The position numbers and the translations under genes were made by a program. The notes under the pieces were generated by a model. That model did no database searches. It saw nothing but the letters and a program-made list of their open reading frames with translations, and had not been told where the DNA came from. A DNA stretch of 33,122 nt from CAYQTE01 sp964420285 (GTDB taxonomy: Bacteria > Planctomycetota > Phycisphaerae > Tepidisphaerales > Tepidisphaeraceae), in assembly GCA_964420285.1 (NCBI GenBank), contig CAYQTE010000057.1, positions 1 to 33,122 on the forward strand. The letters are read 5' to 3'. Below, in pieces: positions 21,236-28,366 of the stretch (within the stretch, counting starts at the first letter, position 1; each line of letters opens with the position of its first letter).

Positions 21236-22513
21236 TTACCGCTCGATGCGGATCATCAACTTGTCCATGACGTCGCGATCGAGCGGATAGCCCAGGCCGG
21301 GCGCCGTGGGGGCCGGAACGTATCCGTCCTTATCGATGCGAATCCTGTCCTTATGATAAGTGCGATCCTGACCGGTCTGCGGGTGCGGCATCTCGAACCA
21401 CTTGCAGTTGGGGCACGCCAGCTCGACGTGGAAATGTGACGCCAATTCCATCGCCTCGCCCCAGTTGTGCGGGTGGAGTTCCATCCCGTTGCACTCGGCC
21501 AGAGCCGCCACCTTCATCATGCCGCTGATGCCGCCGCAACTGTCCATGATGCAGCGCACGACGCCCATCGCGCCGGCCTTGATGAATTCGGCGAACATGT
21601 ACATGTTGGGCATGAACTCGCCGATGTGAAGAGGCGTCTTCACCGCCTTGGCCAGCGTGACGAGATTTTCGATATTCGGGCCCAGCACATTGCCGGAACC
21701 GTCTTTCCGCATCGTGGGGATCGGATCCTCGAAAACCTCGTAGTTCAATTCATCCAGCACCCGTCCCACCTTGATCGCCTGGTCAACGCTGGTGTATTGT
21801 TGCACGTCATCGAACAGCAAGGTCATCTTGTCGCCGGCGACCTTCCTCACCAGCCGGATCTCTTCGATGTGTCCGTCTTCGAGGGCGATGGCCGGCCCGC
21901 TGGCATGTTGCCCACGGCCGGGGTGAATCTTGTAGGCCGTGAACCCAGCGTCAATGGCGGCCTTCACGTCCGCTTCGTAGGCTTCGATGTTGGCCAGGTG
22001 GGCGGAACTTGCGTAGGCGCGTTGCTTTTCCTTGCAGCCGCCGAGAATCTTATAGATTGGGAGGTTGACCGCCTTGCCCACGATGTCCCACATGAGGCAG
22101 TCGATGACGCCTGCATAGTGGGAGAAATTGCCCTTGCGGTTGTCCCACTGGTTGGTGAAGCTGCACAGTTGCCAGGCGTTCTTGCCGGGCAGGTAACCCT
22201 TGGCATAGTCCAGCCAGCCCCGCATGTCCCAGCCGGTGTGAAAGATGCTGTTCAACAGCGTGTAGTTTCCCTCGATTCCGCTGTTGGTCACGACCGAGGC
22301 GATCCTTCCCGTCTCGCCGTTGAGCACCTTTTGGCCCTTCAGGTCTGTGGCATACACCTTGACTTCTTTTATTGTCAGGTCGGGCAGATCGCCGACTTTG
22401 ACGCCCACCGCTTGCGCTGCGGCCAGAGCGGGATTCATCACGGCCGCTATTCCCGCGGCCCCCATCGCTGTCGTACCAAGGAACTGGCGACGCGAAACAT
22501 GACTGGTTGACAT
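21236..22513 (-). CDS. Tat-exported enolase-superfamily (mandelate racemase-like) protein
   Basis: A 425-residue paralog of the downstream gene, without the Gly-rich insert. It has a Tat signal (SRRQFLGTTAMGAAGIAA), metal ligands D235, E262 (FEDPIP) and E299 (HIGEF), basic pair K195/H197 (YKIHPG) and HNWG at 349-352. These fit a sugar-acid dehydratase or racemase; the specificity is unknown. AGGAGG lies five bases before the ATG. It is the first gene of a minus-strand run continuing through the second paralog, cupin, DapA-like and DUF362 genes. A promoter and a 5' hairpin lie upstream. Export of enolase-superfamily enzymes is uncommon. Confidence 0.92.
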   Translation of the reverse strand: MSTSHVSRRQFLGTTAMGAAGIAAVMNPALAAAQAVGVKVGDLPDLTIKEVKVYATDLKGQKVLNGETGRIASVVTNSGIEGNYTLLNSIFHTGWDMRGWLDYAKGYLPGKNAWQLCSFTNQWDNRKGNFSHYAGVIDCLMWDIVGKAVNLPIYKILGGCKEKQRAYASSAHLANIEAYEADVKAAIDAGFTAYKIHPGRGQHASGPAIALEDGHIEEIRLVRKVAGDKMTLLFDDVQQYTSVDQAIKVGRVLDELNYEVFEDPIPTMRKDGSGNVLGPNIENLVTLAKAVKTPLHIGEFMPNMYMFAEFIKAGAMGVVRCIMDSCGGISGMMKVAALAECNGMELHPHNWGEAMELASHFHVELACPNCKWFEMPHPQTGQDRTYHKDRIRIDKDGYVPAPTAPGLGYPLDRDVMDKLMIRIER

Positions 22514-22564
22514 CAGGCCTCCTGGCGAATTGCAACGGCCTCCCGGGTCTCAAGCCATGACATG

Positions 22565-22589
22565 AAAAAAGCCCGGTAGACCAACCGGG
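22565..22589 (-). terminator. Terminator-like hairpin at the 5' end of the enolase-superfamily transcript
   Basis: On the minus strand CCCGGT, loop TGGTCT, ACCGGG, then C and TTTTTT. The U-tract is on the minus strand only. It lies in the leader of the gene starting at 22513, and by the promoter call its first base is about where transcription begins. It is therefore an attenuator or a stabilising 5' stem-loop rather than an ordinary gene-end terminator; no minus-strand gene lies just upstream. Confidence 0.6.
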
Positions 22590-22594
22590 TTGGG

Positions 22595-22624
22595 ATTGTA
22601 GCCACCCGCCTCAAAAGCGGTCAA
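22595..22624 (-). promoter_or_regulatory. Candidate sigma70 promoter for the enolase-superfamily operon
   Basis: Minus strand TTGACC (22624-22619), 18-base spacer, TACAAT (22600-22595). Both boxes are close to consensus. Expected transcription start is about 22588, giving a leader of roughly 75 bases that begins with the hairpin. Confidence 0.55.
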
Positions 22625-22645
22625 GTCGGCGGGGCCAGAAAAAAC

Positions 22646-22674
22646 TTTGCATAATATTTCCGGCGGTGTATGCT
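22646..22674 (+). promoter_or_regulatory. Candidate promoter for the MFS transporter gene
   Basis: Plus strand TTTGCA (22646-22651), 17-base spacer, TATGCT (22669-22674), back to back with the minus-strand promoter. Moderately good match to consensus. Confidence 0.35.
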
Positions 22675-22765
22675 ACCCGGCGGCGCGTGATGCCGGCGAT
22701 CGTTTCCGCGGTCGTGCGCCTGAGTCCTGTCTTGCAGCCTCTCGTAATATCCGGAGTCGGCCTTG

Positions 22766-24118
22766 ATGAACTCCTCCCCCACGCCTGTTGCCATCGAGCA
22801 AGGACCCACTCATGCCCGCCATTGGGTGCTCGTCTTCGCCGCGACGCTGGCCGTCATTATCTATATCGATCGCGTCTGCCTGGCCCAGGCCAAACTCTCC
22901 GTCGCCGTTGACCTGCATTTGAGCGATGTGCAAATGGGATGGGTCTTCTCCGTGTTTCTTGTCGCCTACGGTATTTTCGGAATGCCGGTTGGCTGGCTCG
23001 GCGACAAGTTCGGACCGCGCAAAGTGCTGCTGGGCGCGGTGATCGTGTGGTCGATCTTTACGGCGGCCACCGGCCTGGCCTGGGGTTTCATTTCGCTTGC
23101 GGTCATGCAGTTTTGTTTCGGCGCTGGAGAGACCGGCGCCTTTCCCAACCTGGCCAAGTTGTACACCAACTGGCTTCCCTCGCGCGAGCGAAGCAGGGCG
23201 GTCGGCATCATGTGGCTGGCTTCACGCTGGGGCGGCGCTGTCACGCCGATGCTGGTCGTCTGGGTCATTTCCCTGGTAGGGTGGCGATGGACATTCCCGC
23301 TGCTCACGATTCCCGCACTGGTCTGGGCCGCGATCTTTTTCTTCTGGTTCTGCGATCATCCGCACGATCATCCCAGTGTGAACCCGGCCGAATTGGAAGT
23401 CATCGGCAATGTTCGGACGAGTTCTGCCGCCAGCACGACGGTCCCGTGGGGGAGAATTCTTCAGTCGCGAGCCGTCTGGCTGCTGTTCGTACAATATTTC
23501 TGCTTCGGCTACGGATGGTATTTCTACCTCACCTGGCTGCCAACCTACGTCAAAGAGGCCCGCGGATTTGAACTGCAAAAAGGCGCGATGCTTTCCGGTA
23601 TTCCCCTGTTCTTCGGGGGGTTTGCCTGCATCGCGTCCGGCTGGCTGGCAGGCTGGCTGGTGCGGCGAGGCCTGGCTGTAGCCCATGTCCGGCGAGGTCT
23701 GGCCTTTGTGGGCTACGGCGGCGCGGCGGTCATGCTGTTGCTGTCGGCCCGTATTGCCAACCCCATTTGGGCCATGCTCGTCATGGGCCTGGCCAGTTTC
23801 TCGCTGGACCTGACCCTCCCCATCTGCTGGAACAGTGCCATGGACGTCGGCGGGAAATACGCCGGTACCGTCTCGGGCAACATGAACATGGCCGGACAGA
23901 TCGGCGGCGCCGTCGGGCCGCTTGTGACCGGGTTCATCCTCCAGCACATGCACCGAAACTGGACGCTCGTGCTGGCCATTTCCGCGGCCATCTACGTGCT
24001 CGGCGGACTGTGCTGGATCTGGATCGATCCGGTCACGCCCATAAGTGCCGACGATGACCTTGGCGCGCCCGGTTTCCCGGTCGTTTTTCCGGCAAAGCAA
24101 CCGATTTCCCATGAGTAA
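22766..24118 (+). CDS. MFS transporter, anion:cation symporter (hexuronate/glucarate) type
   Basis: A 450-residue integral membrane protein with about 12 hydrophobic helices. The sequence IDRVCLAQAKLSVAVDLHLSD near the start, the GWLGDKFGPRKVLL loop after helix 2 and WLPTYVKEARGF in the second half are typical of ACS-family transporters, which import sugar acids such as glucuronate, galactonate or glucarate with protons or sodium. The ATG at 22766 has GGAG nine bases upstream; a TTG directly precedes it. It is divergent from the enolase-superfamily operon, which supports a sugar acid as the substrate of the cluster. Confidence 0.9.
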   Translation: MNSSPTPVAIEQGPTHARHWVLVFAATLAVIIYIDRVCLAQAKLSVAVDLHLSDVQMGWVFSVFLVAYGIFGMPVGWLGDKFGPRKVLLGAVIVWSIFTAATGLAWGFISLAVMQFCFGAGETGAFPNLAKLYTNWLPSRERSRAVGIMWLASRWGGAVTPMLVVWVISLVGWRWTFPLLTIPALVWAAIFFFWFCDHPHDHPSVNPAELEVIGNVRTSSAASTTVPWGRILQSRAVWLLFVQYFCFGYGWYFYLTWLPTYVKEARGFELQKGAMLSGIPLFFGGFACIASGWLAGWLVRRGLAVAHVRRGLAFVGYGGAAVMLLLSARIANPIWAMLVMGLASFSLDLTLPICWNSAMDVGGKYAGTVSGNMNMAGQIGGAVGPLVTGFILQHMHRNWTLVLAISAAIYVLGGLCWIWIDPVTPISADDDLGAPGFPVVFPAKQPISHE

Positions 24119-24168
24119 ATGCAACCGCGCGAAACCGAGTTTTGCCTCGATGGCTATGACCCTTTGGC

Positions 24169-24197
24169 TTGATCGGCATCCATGCCACATGTATGAT
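24169..24197 (+). promoter_or_regulatory. Candidate promoter for the exported amidohydrolase gene
   Basis: TTGATC (24169-24174), 17-base spacer, TATGAT (24192-24197). Predicted start is about 60 bases before the ATG of the downstream gene. Good consensus match. Confidence 0.5.
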
Positions 24198-24263
24198 GTG
24201 GACCCGTCAAGTCACTCAACAATTATTGCACGTTTTCGCAACGCGCAAAAAAGGAGATAACAC

Positions 24264-25337
24264 ATGGAGACCAGGATTCCTCGCCGCACCTTCCTCGGCA
24301 CGGGCGCTGCTGCCGTTGCCGCCGCCGCACTTTCCGGCCCACTGGGGCGAGCTTTCGCCGCCGATCCCACGACCGGCCCGACGACCGCCGCGACCACCAT
24401 GCCGGCCCCCGGCCCGGTGGGCGTTGGCATGCCCGTCATCGACACGCACATCCACCTGTTTGATCCGACGCGCCCGCAAGGCGTCCCTTACCCCAGCGCC
24501 ACCAACCCGGCGCACAAGGTCATGTACATGCCGTCCCTGCCGTCGCGCTACCGTCCCATCGTCGAGCCCCTCGGCATCGTCGGCGCCATCGAAATCGAAT
24601 GCAGCAGTTGGCTGGAAGACAACCAGTGGGTTCTCGATGTCGCCGAAAAGGACGAAGTCATGGTGGGAACCATGGGCCATCTCACCCCCGGAGCGGCCGG
24701 CTTCCGCGCCAATCTCGACCGCTTCCGCAAGAACCCGCTCTTCCGCGGTTACCGCTACGGCCTGGGCAGCCACAACGGTCAGGAATTCACCAATCAGCAG
24801 TTTATCGACGACCTCAAGTACACCGCCGACCTCGACCTCGCCATGGACACCGCCAATCCCAGCGTCAAACTCCTGGCCGATGTCGTCACCGCCAGCGACA
24901 AGGTTCCCAGCTTGCGCATCATCATCGATCACCTGCCGCAGATGCTTCCGCCCACCGACCCGACGCAGAAGCTCTCCTATGACGCCAGCATGAAGGCGTT
25001 CCGGGACCGGCCGCAGATTTTCGTCAAGGTGTCCGAGGTGTTGCGCAACGCCACCGCGTCCTTCCCCAGGGGTCCAAACGAGGATGTCCGCACTGACACT
25101 GAGTATTACCGCCCCCGGCTGGACGAAATCTACGACGTCTTCGGGCCCGACCGCGTCCTCTATGGCAGCGACTGGCCCAACGGCGACCAGTGGCGGCCGG
25201 TGCCGGTCGGGTTCAAGATCGTCAAGGAATATTTCGACGGCAAAGGCAAGGACATCGCCGAGAAATACTTCTGGCGCAATTCTATCAAGGCGTATAAATG
25301 GGTCCGGCGCAGCGCCGCGCAGAAGAAACTCGTCTGA
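24264..25337 (+). CDS. Tat-exported amidohydrolase-2 family metal hydrolase (lactonase-like)
   Basis: A 357-residue TIM-barrel hydrolase of the amidohydrolase-2 family, which includes sugar lactonases (L-fucono- and L-rhamnono-lactonase) and aromatic decarboxylases. A Tat signal (IPRRTFLGTGAAAVAAAALS) and a Thr/Pro-rich linker precede VIDTHIHLFDP, with metal ligands H62 and H64. Later IIIDHLPQ and VLYGSDWPNGDQW supply a further His and the catalytic Asp. AAGGAG lies before the ATG. The HIHLFDP form resembles lactonases more than decarboxylases. It is followed by a strong terminator, so it ends its transcription unit. Confidence 0.88.
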   Translation: METRIPRRTFLGTGAAAVAAAALSGPLGRAFAADPTTGPTTAATTMPAPGPVGVGMPVIDTHIHLFDPTRPQGVPYPSATNPAHKVMYMPSLPSRYRPIVEPLGIVGAIEIECSSWLEDNQWVLDVAEKDEVMVGTMGHLTPGAAGFRANLDRFRKNPLFRGYRYGLGSHNGQEFTNQQFIDDLKYTADLDLAMDTANPSVKLLADVVTASDKVPSLRIIIDHLPQMLPPTDPTQKLSYDASMKAFRDRPQIFVKVSEVLRNATASFPRGPNEDVRTDTEYYRPRLDEIYDVFGPDRVLYGSDWPNGDQWRPVPVGFKIVKEYFDGKGKDIAEKYFWRNSIKAYKWVRRSAAQKKLV

Positions 25338-25382
25338 TCCACACGATTCGCGACGGCATTGGTCGTCACCTGATTTGATTGG

Positions 25383-25427
25383 CCGCCCGGAACCCCCAGG
25401 CGCGGGTTCCGGGCGGTCTTTTTCTTT
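25383..25427 (+). terminator. Strong Rho-independent terminator
   Basis: A perfect 13-bp stem, CCGCCCGGAACCC (25383-25395) and GGGTTCCGGGCGG (25404-25416), with an 8-base loop and the U-rich tract TCTTTTTCTTT. It lies about 45 bases after the amidohydrolase stop. Confidence 0.93.
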
Positions 25428-25573
25428 GCTTTCCCATCTTCTTGCGATGAGTCTATATCCACGCTGGATGAGACACAGTCTCAAGTTCAATTTGTGCTGG
25501 CAATCGAAAATGCCGCTCGGTATGATCCGCTTTCATAGGAACATTTTGTCCGCCATACTTCGGAGGAATTTAT

Positions 25574-26719
25574 ATGTTGCCGTCCTGTCCCGCCTCGCGT
25601 CGTGAGTTTCTCAAGACTTCAATGCTCGGCGGCCTGACTGTCGCCGCCGGAATGACTTTCGCCGGCGCCGCCAGCGCCCAGAACGCTCCTCGCGCTGGTC
25701 GCGGGCCCACCACAGGCCCTTCTTCCAACATCCGTCCGCCGGCCGCGATCGCGCCGCCACTCAGCGCCGCGCCGCCAGCTAAAGTCGCACTGACCACCGG
25801 CGACAGCCGCGCCGACAATGTCTTCCGCGCCCTCAAGACCTTCGAGAAAGAAATCACGGCCGCCATCGGCAACAAGCGCGTCGTCCTCAAGCCCAACAAC
25901 GTCATCATCAACAAGCCGCTGTGCGCCACCCACGCCGATCAGCTCGAAGCCACGCTCGACTTCCTCAAGTCCATCGGCAAGCTGGACGGCGCTGTCATCG
26001 CCGAATCGTCGGCCAACGGCTCATCGCTCGAGGGCTTCGCCAATTACGACTACAACAAGTTCGTCGGCAAGTACGGCATCAAGCTCGTCGAACTGGACAA
26101 GACGGAGTTCGAGACCGTCTACTGCATGGACGAACGCGATCTGCGTCCCCATCCCGTCCGCGTCTCGAAGATGATCACCGATCCCAACAACTTCATCATC
26201 TCCGAAGCCAAGTTCAAAACCCACGATCTGGTCGTCGCCACGCTCTCCCTCAAGAACATCGTCATCGGCGCTCCCATCAAGGACACCGGCGCTGGCCTGG
26301 GCGCTGGCGGATCCGGCGGCGGACGTTCCGACAAGCCCATCGTTCACGGCGGCGGAACCCTCGGCATCAACTACAACATCTGCGCCCTGGCCCCGAAACT
26401 TCATCCGCACCTGGCCGTCATCGACGGCTTTGAAGGCATGGAAGGCACCGGCCCGGTCAACGGCACGGCCATCGACCATCGCGTGTGCGTCGTCAGCGCC
26501 GACTGGCTCGCCGCTGACACCGTCGCCGCGGAACTCATGGGAATCGGCATCGGCAAGATCGGATATCTCACCTACGCCGCCGCGGCGGGCATGGGTCAGT
26601 CCGACCTGTCCAAGATCGAAATTCTCGGCCCGGCCCTCAAGGACCACGTCAAGGCCTACAAGGTGCCGGCCAAGATGGACACGCTCCTGAGCTGGCAACT
26701 GCCCAGGGCCACGACCTGA
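25574..26719 (+). CDS. Tat-exported DUF362 protein, second copy
   Basis: A 381-residue protein with a Tat signal (SRREFLKTSMLGGLTVAAG) and a DUF362 domain (RVVLKPNNVIINKP, GAVIAESSANGSS, SEAKFKTHDLVVATLSLKN, IDGFEGMEGTGPVNG). A Gly-rich loop (about residues 238-252) interrupts the domain. It is shorter than the copy at 16042-17484 and only distantly similar. GGAGG lies close before the ATG. A -10-like TATGAT at 25521-25526 lies upstream without a clear -35. Its function is unsettled; related proteins co-occur with redox and iron-sulfur systems. It stands alone after a strong terminator. Confidence 0.87.
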   Translation: MLPSCPASRREFLKTSMLGGLTVAAGMTFAGAASAQNAPRAGRGPTTGPSSNIRPPAAIAPPLSAAPPAKVALTTGDSRADNVFRALKTFEKEITAAIGNKRVVLKPNNVIINKPLCATHADQLEATLDFLKSIGKLDGAVIAESSANGSSLEGFANYDYNKFVGKYGIKLVELDKTEFETVYCMDERDLRPHPVRVSKMITDPNNFIISEAKFKTHDLVVATLSLKNIVIGAPIKDTGAGLGAGGSGGGRSDKPIVHGGGTLGINYNICALAPKLHPHLAVIDGFEGMEGTGPVNGTAIDHRVCVVSADWLAADTVAAELMGIGIGKIGYLTYAAAAGMGQSDLSKIEILGPALKDHVKAYKVPAKMDTLLSWQLPRATT

Positions 26720-26822
26720 TTGGTCGTAAGGCTCGATCCGTTTGACGAACAGGGCTGTTGGCCCGGTTCGGGCGGGCGGTGGCGTTAGCTCGCCCCGCGC
26801 TGGCGGTGCGCCCCGCCGGATG

Positions 26823-27191
26823 CTACAGAGCGCCCTTGAGCCCCCACACATGCATAAACAGCGGCACGCCGATGATGAGGATCGGAATCAGCCCGTAGCG
26901 GATAAATGTTCTGTCGCCGCGCGAAATCCGCCGCTTCCGGCGCAGGAGAATGAGGACCACCCCGCACCAGTATGCCATTGAAAGGTAAAGTGTCGCGGAA
27001 AAGACTTGACCTTCATCCAATACACACGAGGAAAGAACGACTGCCCCGAGCTGCATGCCCATCGCGATGACCATGTCCCTGACGCTGAATTTCGCCGGTT
27101 CCTGATCTGCCCCCGGCCCCGCATAGTCGAGCACGCGATTTTCCCCTTGAGCGGCCGGGTTGTCCTTCCCTACGGGATCTGAATCGGTCAT
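26823..27191 (-). CDS. Small hypothetical membrane protein
   Basis: A 122-residue protein that I do not recognise. The first 40 residues are polar. Three hydrophobic segments follow (about 44-64, 68-88 and 100-118), with a basic loop RRKRRISRGDR between the last two, which the positive-inside rule places in the cytoplasm. The ATG at 27191 has GAGG seven bases upstream; an earlier in-frame start would run toward the next gene's promoter. It is divergent from the amidohydrolase at 27350, and nothing ties it to the sugar cluster. Confidence 0.7.
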   Translation of the reverse strand: MTDSDPVGKDNPAAQGENRVLDYAGPGADQEPAKFSVRDMVIAMGMQLGAVVLSSCVLDEGQVFSATLYLSMAYWCGVVLILLRRKRRISRGDRTFIRYGLIPILIIGVPLFMHVWGLKGAL

Positions 27192-27349
27192 GTGACATCC
27201 TCGATATCCGCACTCTACCCGATCGTCGGCCGCCACGCCCACAAGATCATCAAGAAACCGCCTGATCCCGTTCCGCCGATTCAAGGACGCGAACGACTTT
27301 CGTGGGCGTAGTGGTATGCTGTCTGCCGTCTTTTGAAAAGGACTGCCCT

Positions 27350-28348
27350 ATGCGAATCGTCGCCCTCGAGGAACACTTCAACATTCCATCGCTGGTGTCG
27401 CGCATACCCGCGCAATCGATCCGCGCCCGCGGATTCCCGCTGCCGGAGAACATGCCGCCGCGGACCGCGTTGGCGCAGGCGAAGCTCAGCGACCTTGGTG
27501 CGGGGCGGATTGGCGACATGGACGCGGCCGGAATTACCATGCAGGTGCTGTCGATCTCCGGGCCGGGGGCCGATCTCCTGCCGCCGGAGGATGGCATCAC
27601 CTGGGCGCGCGAGGCGAATGACATCCTGGCCACAGCCGTTGCCGGAAATTCCACGCGCTTTGCCGCTTTCGCCCATCTGCCGATGACCGCGCCAGAAGCG
27701 GCGGCGGACGAATTGGAACGATCTGTCCGCGACTTCGGATTCGCCGGCGCGCTGATCAACGGCACGACGCAGGATAAATTTCTGGACGATCCCGCCTTCG
27801 ACCCCATCCTCGCCCGCGCCGAGCAACTGGATGTGCCGATTTACATTCACCCCAATATCCCGCCCCAGGCCGTTCGCACGGCCTATTACGATAACCTCCC
27901 GCCGCCGATGGGGTACATGCTGTCGATCGCCGCGTTCGGCTGGCACGCGGAAACCGCCATTCACGTGCTGCGGCTCATTTTCGCCGGCACCCTCGAACGT
28001 CACCGCAATTTGAAAATCATCATCGGCCACATGGGCGAAGGCCTGCCCATGGCGATGGCCCGCACCAGCGGCATGGCCGAACAGGAAACCGCCAAATATC
28101 TCAGCCGGACTGTGGCCCAAACATTGACCGAGCAGGTCTACGTCACCACCAGCGGGCAGTTCACCTATCCGCCGATGATGGCGCTGCTGGCCACGTTCGG
28201 CATCGATCACGTGCTGTTCAGCAACGACTACCCGTTCAGCCCCAATGACCGCGGCAGGAATTTCCTCGACAACCTGCCTCTGGCCTCGGCCGACATCGCC
28301 AAGATCGCCCACGGCAATGCCGACCGGCTGCTTAAGCTGAAAGTGTGA
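27350..28348 (+). CDS. Cytoplasmic amidohydrolase of the ACMSD/resorcylate decarboxylase family
   Basis: A 332-residue amidohydrolase-2 enzyme without a signal peptide. It begins MRIVALEEHF; the E-x-H metal motif in place of H-x-H is typical of gamma-resorcylate, 2,3-dihydroxybenzoate and 5-carboxyvanillate decarboxylases and ACMSD. Other landmarks are PIYIHPNIPP, IIIGHMGEGLP and VLFSNDYPFSP, giving metal ligands and the catalytic Asp. AAGGA lies seven bases before the ATG at 27350. It likely decarboxylates a hydroxylated aromatic or related acid; hydrolase activity is the alternative. The gene converges on the GH3 gene with an 18-base gap. Confidence 0.88.
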   Translation: MRIVALEEHFNIPSLVSRIPAQSIRARGFPLPENMPPRTALAQAKLSDLGAGRIGDMDAAGITMQVLSISGPGADLLPPEDGITWAREANDILATAVAGNSTRFAAFAHLPMTAPEAAADELERSVRDFGFAGALINGTTQDKFLDDPAFDPILARAEQLDVPIYIHPNIPPQAVRTAYYDNLPPPMGYMLSIAAFGWHAETAIHVLRLIFAGTLERHRNLKIIIGHMGEGLPMAMARTSGMAEQETAKYLSRTVAQTLTEQVYVTTSGQFTYPPMMALLATFGIDHVLFSNDYPFSPNDRGRNFLDNLPLASADIAKIAHGNADRLLKLKV

Positions 28349-28366
28349 TCCGTCGCCGATGGCGGG

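Noticed and set aside
22601..22625. Anticodon-arm-like hairpin (CCGC-CTCAAAA-GCGG) suggesting a tRNA
   Set aside because: No D-arm, T-arm or acceptor stem can be folded around it; the bases are better explained as the promoter spacer and -35 of the minus-strand operon.
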